A stretch of 64,000 nucleotides of DNA from Bacteroidota bacterium (GTDB lineage: Bacteria > Bacteroidota > Bacteroidia > Bacteroidales > UBA10428): the NCBI GenBank assembly GCA_016699695.1, contig CP065006.1, positions 3,038,001-3,102,000 on the forward strand, written 5' to 3'. A model generated the notes under the pieces. It was not told where the DNA came from, made no database searches, and was given only the letters and a program-made list of their open reading frames with translations. Within the stretch, counting starts at the first letter, position 1, and each line of letters starts with the position of its first letter. The position numbers were made by a program, and so were the translations under genes. Shown here one piece after another: positions 1 to 8,772 of this stretch.

Positions 1-1
1 G

Positions 2-1429
2 AAGCACCTGCAAAAAGAATTTGTGGTAGGCAGAGAGCCAATCGATTATGTTACTCTCTACGACCGTACCCTGCAATTGGCAGACTATGTCCGTACCAGG
101 GTTGGCAGTGGCAAGCATATTCTGCTGCTTTCAGCAAATAACACCTTTTTTGTAACGGCCTATCTGGCAATTCTGAAATCGGGAAATGCCTGTGTACCGC
201 TTGATCCGCGTATTGAGACAGAGAATCTGCTTTATATTCAAGAGCAAACCAGCCCGGCGATGGCATTTTTAACACCCGATGTGGAAAAGCGACTTAACCT
301 TTCTGGCATTCCTGTTATTTCTCCTGCCGGGCTTGCCGAAGTATATGAGAAAAAATCAGAGGTTCTGTTTGAAATGGAATTCGATGGCCACTCGGTAGCA
401 GAAGTGATATTTACTTCAGGTTCTACAGGCACTCCCAAAGGAGTTATGCTTTCGCACAATAACATTATCGCCAATACCAACTCTATTGTCGAATACCTTC
501 ATCTTACCAGCCACGACCGCATTCTGGTGGTGATGCCCTTCTTCTATTGCTATGGATTGTCCTTGTTGCACACCCATCTCAGGGTAGGAGGCTCCCTAGT
601 GCTCAACAATAGTTTTATCTTCCTGGGAGCAGTGATAAACGATTTAAAGAACAATGCCTGCACCGGGTTTGCAGGTGTGCCCAGTCATTTTCAAATTTTA
701 TTACGAAAATCGGAATCTTTTAAAACCACTTCTTTACCCGAATTAAAGTATGTAACCCAGGCAGGCGGAAAACTTTCAACCGTATTTATCGACGAATTTA
801 GGGATGCATTTCCGCAAGTGAAGTTTTATGTCATGTATGGCCAGACCGAGGCAACCGCCAGGTTGTCCTATCTTCCACCCGAAGAATACCCCAGACGAAA
901 AGGATCTCTTGGCAAAGGCATTCCCGGAGTAGAACTTAAAGTAGTTGACGAACAAGGAAACCAGGTGAAAACTGGTGATACTGGAGAAATTATTGCACGC
1001 GGCGGAAATGTAATGATCGGATACCTTCATGATGAAGAATCGACTACCCAGGTTATTCGCGATGGCTGGTTGCATACCGGAGACCTTGCTACCATCGATG
1101 AGGATGGATATATTTATCATTCAGCGCGCAAGAAAGAAATTATGAAAATAAACGGCAAGCGCGTAAGCCCGAAAGAAATTGAAGAGGTTATACTCAGTCT
1201 GCATGAAGTGGTCGATTGCAGCATCGAAGCTATCGAAGACGATATTCAGGGCGAAGCCATTAAAGCTGTGGTGGTAGTAAATAACCTTGGCACAACCCAA
1301 ATAAATGCCGACAAAATTAAGGAACATTGCGGTAAAAAATTAGCTTTGTATAAAGTACCCAAACTGATTGAACTAAAAGAGCGTATGGAACTGAGCAGTT
1401 CTGGTAAAAAAGTTAAGGCTAAACTTTAA
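2..1429 (+). CDS. AMP-forming acyl ligase (acyl-CoA synthetase / DltA-like), 5' partial
   Basis: This is an ANL-superfamily adenylating enzyme that would activate a carboxylic acid with ATP and pass it to CoA or a carrier-protein thiol. The reading frame is open to the window edge, so the GTG at 23 is probably internal and the N-terminus is missing. From that GTG (468 residues), the P-loop TSGSTGTPKGVMLSH lies near 128-142, the YGQTEAT motif near 271, GWLHTGDL near 350, the hinge and A8 region KKEIMKINGKRVSPKE near 370, and a C-terminal SGKKVK that carries the usual catalytic lysine. It is followed after 11 bp by a lipoprotein and then an MBOAT acyltransferase and a DltD-like protein, so a role in charging an acyl carrier for surface O-acylation is inferred. 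The substrate cannot be read from the sequence. A generic fatty acyl-CoA synthetase is the alternative. Confidence 0.88.
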   Translation, partial: KHLQKEFVVGREPIDYVTLYDRTLQLADYVRTRVGSGKHILLLSANNTFFVTAYLAILKSGNACVPLDPRIETENLLYIQEQTSPAMAFLTPDVEKRLNLSGIPVISPAGLAEVYEKKSEVLFEMEFDGHSVAEVIFTSGSTGTPKGVMLSHNNIIANTNSIVEYLHLTSHDRILVVMPFFYCYGLSLLHTHLRVGGSLVLNNSFIFLGAVINDLKNNACTGFAGVPSHFQILLRKSESFKTTSLPELKYVTQAGGKLSTVFIDEFRDAFPQVKFYVMYGQTEATARLSYLPPEEYPRRKGSLGKGIPGVELKVVDEQGNQVKTGDTGEIIARGGNVMIGYLHDEESTTQVIRDGWLHTGDLATIDEDGYIYHSARKKEIMKINGKRVSPKEIEEVILSLHEVVDCSIEAIEDDIQGEAIKAVVVVNNLGTTQINADKIKEHCGKKLALYKVPKLIELKERMELSSSGKKVKAKL

Positions 1430-1440
1430 AACCAACTTCC

Positions 1441-2271
1441 ATGAAAACAATAGCCTACTCGATCATTTTTATTTTTTTATTAATGGGATGCGACCAAAGT
1501 ACCGAAGTGAAAGTTGAAAATCCCGATGTGAATATTCTGTTCCTGCATCACAGTACCGGAATGAATGTGTATAAAGGAAAGCGCGATTTTCTATCAGGAA
1601 TACTATCTCGTTTCGAAAAATACACAGTTCCTTCATTGATTGAAGAATACAATATTCAAAACGGAGCAAAAATAGCTATCCGTGAGCAGGCTTTCCCCAA
1701 AGGGTCACCTTATCCATGGAGTAACTACCCTTACGACTACTACAACATCTGGGTTAAAAATGGCGGTACAGAACCCTTTATGGAAGAACCTACCCTCGAA
1801 ATGCTTACCGCCGATTACGATGTGATTGTTTTTAAGCACTGTTTTCCTGTAAGCAATATTCTACCCAACGACAGTGTATCGGATATCAACTCCGACAAAA
1901 AAACAATTGGAAACTATACTTTACAATACCAAGCTTTAAAAGAAAAGCTACATTCTTTTGGCAACACAAAGTTTATAATCTGGACCGGAGCTGCACTTAC
2001 CAAAGCATCTACCACAGAGGAAATTGCATTGCGTGCGCGTGAGTTCTTCGACTGGGTAGTAAACGAATGGGATGAGCCCGGCGATAATATTTTTGTTTGG
2101 GATTTCAGAAAACTTCAGGTAGGAGAGGGCCTTTACCTGCCTGATGAAAAGGCAAAGAATGCCTGGGACTCTCACCTTGACCCGGATTTTGGAGAACTGG
2201 CTGCACATGAATTCACCAAATATCTTATTGAGGTGGCAAATACTAATATATCCTCTAATCGCTCAGAATAA
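1441..2271 (+). CDS. SGNH-hydrolase-like lipoprotein
   Basis: This is a 276-residue predicted lipoprotein. The signal peptide ends in a lipobox with Cys17 (LLMGC). Soon after comes FLHHSTGMN, with Ser38 where a GDS-type nucleophile would sit, and near the C-terminus WDSHLDPD (Asp243, His245) resembles the Asp/His block of SGNH esterases. That assignment is by pattern and position only, and the family is not firmly recognised. The gene sits 11 bp after the acyl ligase and 12 bp before the MBOAT gene, so it is almost certainly co-transcribed. A role as periplasmic or outer-membrane acyl transferase or esterase in the same pathway is inferred. Confidence 0.7.
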   Translation: MKTIAYSIIFIFLLMGCDQSTEVKVENPDVNILFLHHSTGMNVYKGKRDFLSGILSRFEKYTVPSLIEEYNIQNGAKIAIREQAFPKGSPYPWSNYPYDYYNIWVKNGGTEPFMEEPTLEMLTADYDVIVFKHCFPVSNILPNDSVSDINSDKKTIGNYTLQYQALKEKLHSFGNTKFIIWTGAALTKASTTEEIALRAREFFDWVVNEWDEPGDNIFVWDFRKLQVGEGLYLPDEKAKNAWDSHLDPDFGELAAHEFTKYLIEVANTNISSNRSE

Positions 2272-2283
2272 ATAGTCTCAATA

Positions 2284-3714
2284 ATGAATATTTACAGTGT
2301 AAAATTTCTGATTTACATTCTTAGTTTTTTACTCCCTTATTACTATGTAAACCGGAAAATTCAAAACCTGCTATTGTTTTCAGCCAGTTTGCTTTTTGTA
2401 GGCATCATTTCAGTTAAAGTATTGGTGATTTCTATGGTGCTGGTAGGAATCAATTATTTGGCAGGAATACTTATAAATAAAAACCTGGCGGCTCCCCTGC
2501 GAAAGACCTGGCTTGTCAGATTTGGCGTTTTTATCAATATTGGCGTATTGGTATTTTTTAAGTACCTCGGTTTTCTTATCGATAACCTTAATCAATTGCT
2601 CGGGTTAGCCGATTTGTCTGTACCCTCGATAGAATTTATTATTCCAATTGGAATTTCGTACTACACTTTTCAGGGTATCGGATACCTGCTCAATGTTTCG
2701 CGGGGAGTAGAAAAGGTTGAGACGAATATCATTCATTTCAGCATTTTTATGCTCTTTTTTCCTAAATTTATTGCCGGCCCCATCGAGCGATCGAAAGTGT
2801 TTCTGAGGCAACTAAAGCAAAAAATTGAGTTTAGCGAGTACAACCTGATTAACGGTTTTCAGCTGATTATTCTCGGCGCGTTTATGAAAATGGTGATAGG
2901 CGACAGGCTGGCAATGATGGTGAATTACCTGCATTCCGATATGCCACATATCCATGGAGGTATGTATATGCTCATTTTCCTGTTGCAACCTATGCATCTT
3001 TATTTCGATTTCTCGGGCTATACGCGTATTGCCTTGGGCATTGGAAAACTCTTTGGAATTTCACTCACAGACAACTTCAATCGGCCATTCTTTGCCAGAA
3101 GTGTGGGTGAATTCTGGAAACGTTGGCATATTTCATTGTCCACCTGGTGCAACGATTATATTTTCAATCACATCATTATAAAACGTCTTAAATGGCGCAA
3201 ATGGGCTTCGGTGTATGCCCTTATGATAACTTTTTTTGTGGTTGGAATCTGGCATGGACCCAACTGGACTTATATTGCAGTAGGTTTGCTCCAGGGTATT
3301 GCCATTAATTACGAGTTTTTTACCAAGAAATGGAGGCTCCGAACAATAGGTAAACTCCCTCTTCGGCTTAATAGGTTGATAAGCATATCGTTAACCTATT
3401 TGTTCTTCTGTTTTACCCTGATATTCTTCAATTCCGGTACCATAAGAGATGCCTTATACTTCATCTCACATTTGTTTGCCAGCTTGTCGCCCGATGGCAT
3501 TGGTGTTTTTGGTTTGAAAAATTATTTGTTTGTTGCCTTTGGCATTCTTTTCTTTTTCTTACTAGAGTTTCGTCAGGAATATTGGAACGAGTCGCCTTAC
3601 GATATAATTTCCCGAACACCTAAGCTTATTCGTTGGGGAGTCTATTACCTGCTCACTTTTCTGATCATGTTTTATTCTGGCCCCGAATCGTCGTTTGTAT
3701 ACATGCAGTTTTAG
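2284..3714 (+). CDS. MBOAT family O-acyltransferase (AlgI/DltB-like)
   Basis: This is a 476-residue polytopic membrane protein of the membrane-bound O-acyltransferase family, which moves acyl groups across or at the inner membrane onto extracytoplasmic polymers. The family hallmarks are clear: EFWKRWHISLSTWCND (His282) and GIWHGPNWTYIAVG, whose His324 is the expected catalytic histidine. Length and topology match AlgI/DltB/PatA-type proteins. The flanking genes encode an adenylating enzyme and two SGNH-type proteins, the usual partners of such MBOATs. The acyl donor (thioester carrier, CoA or lipid) and the acceptor polymer are unknown. An acyl carrier protein gene is not present between 1 and 4731. 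Confidence 0.93.
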   Translation: MNIYSVKFLIYILSFLLPYYYVNRKIQNLLLFSASLLFVGIISVKVLVISMVLVGINYLAGILINKNLAAPLRKTWLVRFGVFINIGVLVFFKYLGFLIDNLNQLLGLADLSVPSIEFIIPIGISYYTFQGIGYLLNVSRGVEKVETNIIHFSIFMLFFPKFIAGPIERSKVFLRQLKQKIEFSEYNLINGFQLIILGAFMKMVIGDRLAMMVNYLHSDMPHIHGGMYMLIFLLQPMHLYFDFSGYTRIALGIGKLFGISLTDNFNRPFFARSVGEFWKRWHISLSTWCNDYIFNHIIIKRLKWRKWASVYALMITFFVVGIWHGPNWTYIAVGLLQGIAINYEFFTKKWRLRTIGKLPLRLNRLISISLTYLFFCFTLIFFNSGTIRDALYFISHLFASLSPDGIGVFGLKNYLFVAFGILFFFLLEFRQEYWNESPYDIISRTPKLIRWGVYYLLTFLIMFYSGPESSFVYMQF

Positions 3715-3765
3715 ATAAAAATGAAATTAAGAAATCACATACGATCATAGAAAAGCTTTTACTGA

Positions 3766-4731
3766 ATGAAACGTGTATTTGTACATCTTCTGTTGTTTTT
3801 ATTACCCTTCTTGCTGAATATCGCAATAGTTTATATTGTTGATCCCTATAACCTTATTCATGAAGGTAAATATATATCTGATGAGGCTAAAAATAAATGC
3901 ATTCGCCGCACTGCAGCCACCATACCACGTGGACAGGTTCCCTGGAAAATGGCTATGTACGACCGAAATCCCATACCTAATGTAGTGTTTGGCGATTCAC
4001 GCATGACACACCTGAATGGCGATTATTTTACCCAAAATACCGGCGAGGAACTTTTTAATTTTGCCATTGCCGGGGGTAATTTGCGAACCTCTATCGATTT
4101 TTTCTGGTTCTGTACCACCAAAACATCACTTAAAAGGGTGTTCTTCCAGGTTGGGTTCATCAATTTCAACGATAAAGTTTATTACGATATAGTGGCACCC
4201 TATTGGAAGTTTTCCAGTAATTTGCTTACCTATTTCACTAATCAGAATGTGTGCATCGATACCTATTCAGTACTCTACTACCTGGCAACAGACAACGAAG
4301 ATTTTGTGAATATCGATTTCCGCGAACGATCTATTGATTTATGGCAGCGCGGATACGACCTCATTGACTTGCGCATGAACGATTTTGTCTATCCTTCGAA
4401 TTACCTGAACGAATACAGAAAGATTGTAAATTATTGCAAGGAAAATGGAATTGAGATCTACTTTATTCACATACCCAATCATCGTAGTTTTATCGACAAG
4501 ATTCGTGAATACGATAAGGAAAAAGAGTATCAGGCCTATTTCGAGGACTTAAAAAGCCTCAGTCCTTTAATCAACCCTACTTCTCTTTTCAATTTTACCC
4601 AAATCGACGAAAATTATAAAGATGTATTTCATTTTAAAACAGAATTTGCCGACTCCATATCGAACGAAATCTGGAAGCAATATATTCACGTCTATTTTCA
4701 ACCACCACTTGCCCAGCAAACCGGACAATAA
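3766..4731 (+). CDS. DltD/AlgJ-like SGNH protein, membrane anchored
   Basis: This 321-residue protein starts with one hydrophobic segment (about residues 5-25) that probably anchors it with the rest in the periplasm. It carries FGDSRMTH with Ser78 as predicted nucleophile, and a late DVFH block giving Asp286 and His289, which completes an SGNH triad. This is the layout of DltD and AlgX/AlgJ-type proteins that finish acyl transfer begun by an MBOAT. The start ATG lies 51 bp after the MBOAT stop. Its stop codon abuts the next start (TAAATG), so translation with lhgO is likely coupled. Function is inferred from motif and context. Confidence 0.78.
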   Translation: MKRVFVHLLLFLLPFLLNIAIVYIVDPYNLIHEGKYISDEAKNKCIRRTAATIPRGQVPWKMAMYDRNPIPNVVFGDSRMTHLNGDYFTQNTGEELFNFAIAGGNLRTSIDFFWFCTTKTSLKRVFFQVGFINFNDKVYYDIVAPYWKFSSNLLTYFTNQNVCIDTYSVLYYLATDNEDFVNIDFRERSIDLWQRGYDLIDLRMNDFVYPSNYLNEYRKIVNYCKENGIEIYFIHIPNHRSFIDKIREYDKEKEYQAYFEDLKSLSPLINPTSLFNFTQIDENYKDVFHFKTEFADSISNEIWKQYIHVYFQPPLAQQTGQ

Positions 4732-5931
4732 ATGACTGATGTGATAATCATCGGAACCGGAATTGTGGGTCTGGCAACTGGCTTGCAACTTCTGGAAAAG
4801 TCTCCACATCTGCGTGTGAAATTTCTCGAAAAAGAACCCGGGCCTGCTATGCACCAGACGGGCCATAACAGCGGGGTTATTCATGCAGGAGTATATTACA
4901 AACCAGGTAGCTTAAAAGCAACCAACTGCCTCGAAGGATACCGTAAGCTCATCGATTTCTGTACACGAGCGAATGTACCATTCGAATTATGCGGAAAACT
5001 AATTGTGGCCACAGAAGCCCAGGAGGTTCCAAGGCTTGAAAGCCTTTTTGAGCGCGCTCAACAGAACGGGCTTGTTCGTGTAAAAAAGCTTTCTGCCTCT
5101 GAAATTAAACAATACGAGCCTCATGCTTCAGGCTTGGCAGCCTTGCACGTACCCTACACAGGCATTATAAACTATGGCGAATTAGCCAGAAAATATGCTG
5201 CCATTCTGCAGGAAAAGTATGCTGTTTCTATTCATTACAGCCATGAAGTAACACAGATAGAAAAAAAACATGCAGGAGTTGAAGTGATTACTAATCAAGG
5301 GGCTTTCGAGGCACGCTTTATTATTAACACCGCAGGACTTTATAGCGACCAGATTGCACTCATGACTGAGGATGACCTCGATGTGCGTATCATTCCCTTC
5401 AGGGGAGAATATGTGGAGTTGAACAAGGAAAAACAATACCTGGTTCGCAACCTCATTTATCCTGTTCCAAATCCTGATTTTCCGTTTTTAGGTGTACACT
5501 TTACCAGGCTAATAGAAGGCGGTATTGAAGCAGGGCCAAATGCAGTTTGGGCTTTTGCGCGCGAAGGTTATTCTTTCCCCGATTTTAACATTAAGAATAT
5601 TGTTGGGGATCTTGTCTGGCCTGGATTTCGCAGGGTGATGAAACAATATTGGAAAACTGGTTTGGGTGAGTATTACAGATCATTTTCGCACAAAGCACTT
5701 GTAAGGTCAATGCAAAAACTTGTTCCTTCAATACAGGCAGGAGATTTTAGGGAGGGGGGGGCAGGAGTTCGAGCCCAGGCCTGCCACAAAAGCGGAGGCT
5801 TAATAGACGATTTTTTAATTCGCGAAAACAAATGGGCCATCAACGTGCTGAATGCACCTTCGCCTGCAGCTACGGCCTCATTGGCTATTGGCGAAACAAT
5901 AGCTAATCTGGCCCTTAAACGTTCTCATTAG
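4732..5931 (+). CDS. lhgO: L-2-hydroxyglutarate oxidase/dehydrogenase
   Basis: This 399-residue FAD-dependent oxidoreductase has the Rossmann motif IIGTGIVGLATGLQLLE at the N-terminus, followed by the family block HQTGHNSGVIHAGVYY and PGSLKATNC. The C-terminal GGAGVRAQA is also typical of LhgO (YgaF). The family oxidises L-2-hydroxyglutarate to 2-oxoglutarate and feeds electrons to the membrane quinone pool. The start ATG follows directly on the stop of the DltD-like gene. A run of eight G (5754-5761) lies inside the coding sequence and reads as Gly-Gly; the frame is intact on both sides. Why it is joined to an acylation cassette is not clear. Confidence 0.9.
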   Translation: MTDVIIIGTGIVGLATGLQLLEKSPHLRVKFLEKEPGPAMHQTGHNSGVIHAGVYYKPGSLKATNCLEGYRKLIDFCTRANVPFELCGKLIVATEAQEVPRLESLFERAQQNGLVRVKKLSASEIKQYEPHASGLAALHVPYTGIINYGELARKYAAILQEKYAVSIHYSHEVTQIEKKHAGVEVITNQGAFEARFIINTAGLYSDQIALMTEDDLDVRIIPFRGEYVELNKEKQYLVRNLIYPVPNPDFPFLGVHFTRLIEGGIEAGPNAVWAFAREGYSFPDFNIKNIVGDLVWPGFRRVMKQYWKTGLGEYYRSFSHKALVRSMQKLVPSIQAGDFREGGAGVRAQACHKSGGLIDDFLIRENKWAINVLNAPSPAATASLAIGETIANLALKRSH

Positions 5932-5965
5932 ATTCGTGTAAAGGCATTTTACCTGAACATTCGAA

Positions 5966-6508
5966 TTAATTCTTTTTGTCTTTTTGTTTGTTGAGCATAT
6001 TGATAATCATCCGGCTTTCGCCTTCGCAGGTATGAAAGATTACAATCCGCTCACGCTCGTTGCATAAACAGTGAGTGTATAAATCGCATCCCAGTACCGA
6101 ATCGATTGCAACCAGACTGTCTTTCAGATGGTACTTAAAAATGTAATAAGTGTAATCGAAATAGAAAACCTTGACAGTATCGTCGGTTTCAGTGATGTAA
6201 TAGGTACGGTCGTCGATGTTAAATGTGTCGCGGATATAAATAAAAGACCGACGGCTACTTAATACAAGCGGTGTGGTATCGACATAACTAATTTTTGTGC
6301 GGGTACGCACTTGGGTAAGATATACAGTATCGTTGATGATACGCTCTGTAAAAACCGTGTCGGAAATAGTACTCATTGCTGTGTCGGCCACCTGATGCAG
6401 AATCTGCTTCTGATGCCTAATCTGGTTAGAAATAACTAATATCAATATAATTACTACCAGTATTGCAATTGTAATCTGATAGCCAAGTTGTCTGTTTTTT
6501 TCTGACAT
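5966..6508 (-). CDS. Hypothetical protein with one N-terminal membrane segment
   Basis: This 180-residue protein belongs to no family I recognise. After a short charged N-terminus, residues about 10-30 form one strongly hydrophobic helix (ITIAILVVIILILV), leaving a soluble domain of about 150 residues that is probably periplasmic. That domain is rich in beta-forming residues and Asp/Thr, with repeated DTV/DTT patterns. It has four cysteines near the C-terminus, three of them in CDLYTHCLC. It stands alone, convergent with lhgO (34 bp between stops), and is separated from the POT gene by a terminator. Confidence 0.6.
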   Translation of the reverse strand: MSEKNRQLGYQITIAILVVIILILVISNQIRHQKQILHQVADTAMSTISDTVFTERIINDTVYLTQVRTRTKISYVDTTPLVLSSRRSFIYIRDTFNIDDRTYYITETDDTVKVFYFDYTYYIFKYHLKDSLVAIDSVLGCDLYTHCLCNERERIVIFHTCEGESRMIINMLNKQKDKKN

Positions 6509-6625
6509 GACACTAGTTTTTAAATGGGTAATATAAATTACTCATTTTTAAAACCAATTTCAAGCATTAGCAGATAATAAATGTTTTGTATCCAATTTTC
6601 CAGAAGATAAATTCACTTAGGTTAT

Positions 6626-6664
6626 ATAAAAAAGCCGGCAGGCTTTACGCTTACCGGCTTTAAA
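6626..6664 (-). terminator. Rho-independent terminator of the POT transporter gene
   Basis: Read on the minus strand, AAGCCGG pairs with CCGGCTT around a short loop and is followed by a run of T. It lies about 35 bases after the POT stop codon at 6696. Confidence 0.8.
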
Positions 6665-6695
6665 GAAGTTTTATCTCTTTTTAGGCTTAGCTACA

Positions 6696-8540
6696 CTATT
6701 TGGTAGCATTTTCGAGCCTTTTCATAATCGAGAAGATGAATATGGCAGCGAGAATGCAGCAGATAATAAATATTCCCCAAAGTATATAAAGGTCTACCAT
6801 ACCCCACAAAAGGCTTCCTACAAAAAGGAATTTGTTACCTATGGCAGTTGCCAGCAACCAGCCACCTTGCATAAGACCCTGGAAGCGTGCTGGGGCAACT
6901 TTGGCCACAAACGATAAACCGATAGGACTTAGAAAGAGTTCGGCAATGGTTAAAATGAGGTAAGAACTCATAAGCCAGTAGGGCGAAACTCTGTTTATCT
7001 CTTCTACTGCCACGCCCGCCATTTCTTTGGGAGAAACCAAGCCAAGCGAAGAGATTAATACCAATACAAACCCAAGGGCAGCTATAATCATTCCGATACC
7101 AATTTTACGCGGAGACGAAGGCTCCTGGCCACGCTTGCCCAACCAGGCAAAAATACCCATCACTACGGGAGTTAAGGCTACAATGAACAAGGGATTAAAT
7201 GACTGAAATACTTCAGGTGAAATCAGGTTGAGGGTGTCGTTATTACGTGCGAAATAATAACATAGTACTCCAAATGCCACAAAACCCACAGCTCCAATTA
7301 ACTTGTTTGATCCTTTTTTTCCAAAGAAAATCATGGCGCTGGATGCAATTGCACCAATTACGGCCAGAATAGACCAAATGTTAAAAAAGAGGTTGGTAAA
7401 CGGACCAACGTATTGTGCTGTATAGTCTCTTGCAAAGAAGGTAAGGGTTAGTCCATTCTGGTGGAAAGACATCCAAAAGAAAATAACAACAATAAACACC
7501 AGGAAGAGAGCCTTTACTCTTGGCTTTTCTTCTTTCGTCGATATCTGGAAAATCAGGGTAATAAATCCAACAAATAAACCTACTGCCAGACCCATTTTAT
7601 AATCAATGTCTTTGATGGTGGTATAGCCATCGGCAATATGAAATAAAATTGCCACCACTATTACCAAACCCAGAGAAATCAGAATGTATTTGAGGTTATT
7701 GGCCAGGTTGAGTGCAGGCTTGGTTTCGGTAGCGACATTATTCTTTTTCTCTTCTTTCATTATTTTATGTTTCGAAGGAAGAAGTTTGTTGAAGATAACA
7801 TACACCAACAAGGATACAATCATGGCACCGGCAGCTATGGCAAAGGCATAGTTAAAACCTGCCGAAAATACACTGATGTAGTCATTCGCAAAAGCGGTAA
7901 GGTCTGCAGCCGATTTTCCTCCATCGGGAATGATGGCTGCATTGGCAAGGGTTTGGAATTGCTCGGTATCTTTTAAAGTGCCATTTAAAAACTGGTGGCT
8001 CAGCAAAGGCAGGTTGGCATTTTCGAAATAGCCATTGTGTTTAAGCCAGAATTCTTTTATTCCTTTTGCCACAAAGGGAGCAAAGAAGGCCCCAATGTTG
8101 ATACCCATATAAAAAATCATGAAGGCACCATCGCGGGATTTCTTGTACTTTTCGTCGTCGTACATCTGTCCGACAACTGCCTGCAGGTTTCCTTTGAACA
8201 ATCCGTTGCCCAGTGCAATAATGAGCAGGGCAGCCACAGAAACCCATAGTTCCAGGCCTGGTATTGCAATGATGAGGTAACCAGAGAACATAATTACCTG
8301 ACCGATGAGAATCACCGTCTTATACCGTTTTGTCCAGTCGGCAAGCATACCCCCAATTAAAGCCAGGGCATAAATGGCAAAATAGAACCACGAATAGATG
8401 CTGCCAGCCGAATCGGCATCAAGGCCATACCTGGCTTGCAGAAACATAACCAGAATAGCCATCATCGTGTAAAATCCAAAGCGCTCTCCCATGTTGGTGA
8501 AAAACGCAACTAGTAGCCCCTTCGGGTGACCTTTTAACAT
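6696..8540 (-). CDS. POT/PTR family proton-coupled oligopeptide transporter
   Basis: This 614-residue protein is a major-facilitator transporter of the POT family, which imports di- and tripeptides with protons. It has about 14 hydrophobic segments, with a long cytoplasmic loop rich in Lys/Glu near residues 260-275. The N-terminal helix reads FFTNMGERFGFYTMMAIL, which aligns with the family ExxERFxYY motif. The second Glu and the Arg are present (Glu19, Arg20) but the first Glu is Asn16. Near the end, SPIGLSFVAKVAP matches the conserved late POT motif. The upstream minus strand has TATATTTG (8591-8584), a good match to the Bacteroidota -7 box, 43 bases before the start. It is a single-gene unit with its own terminator. 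Confidence 0.9.
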   Translation of the reverse strand: MLKGHPKGLLVAFFTNMGERFGFYTMMAILVMFLQARYGLDADSAGSIYSWFYFAIYALALIGGMLADWTKRYKTVILIGQVIMFSGYLIIAIPGLELWVSVAALLIIALGNGLFKGNLQAVVGQMYDDEKYKKSRDGAFMIFYMGINIGAFFAPFVAKGIKEFWLKHNGYFENANLPLLSHQFLNGTLKDTEQFQTLANAAIIPDGGKSAADLTAFANDYISVFSAGFNYAFAIAAGAMIVSLLVYVIFNKLLPSKHKIMKEEKKNNVATETKPALNLANNLKYILISLGLVIVVAILFHIADGYTTIKDIDYKMGLAVGLFVGFITLIFQISTKEEKPRVKALFLVFIVVIFFWMSFHQNGLTLTFFARDYTAQYVGPFTNLFFNIWSILAVIGAIASSAMIFFGKKGSNKLIGAVGFVAFGVLCYYFARNNDTLNLISPEVFQSFNPLFIVALTPVVMGIFAWLGKRGQEPSSPRKIGIGMIIAALGFVLVLISSLGLVSPKEMAGVAVEEINRVSPYWLMSSYLILTIAELFLSPIGLSFVAKVAPARFQGLMQGGWLLATAIGNKFLFVGSLLWGMVDLYILWGIFIICCILAAIFIFSIMKRLENATK

Positions 8541-8772
8541 AGGTGTAAGAATTAAATTGTTTCGAAATCAAAGTCCTTGTCGACAAATATAGAGGATTTT
8601 TTATTCGTGAAAATGATTTTTACTTCTTCCAGGTGTTTCTCATCCATGAGATGGGAACCATAAGCAAAACATGAGATAAAGTAAGTAAAACTCCATTTCT
8701 TATTGAAAAATGCAGAAAGAATGCTTTGCTCTTACTAAATTTGAGTTTAGAAACCTCAATTCAATTTGAAAA

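Noticed and set aside
23..25. GTG as the true start of the acyl ligase
   Set aside because: The frame stays open upstream to the window edge and the protein would be too short at the N-terminus for the family.
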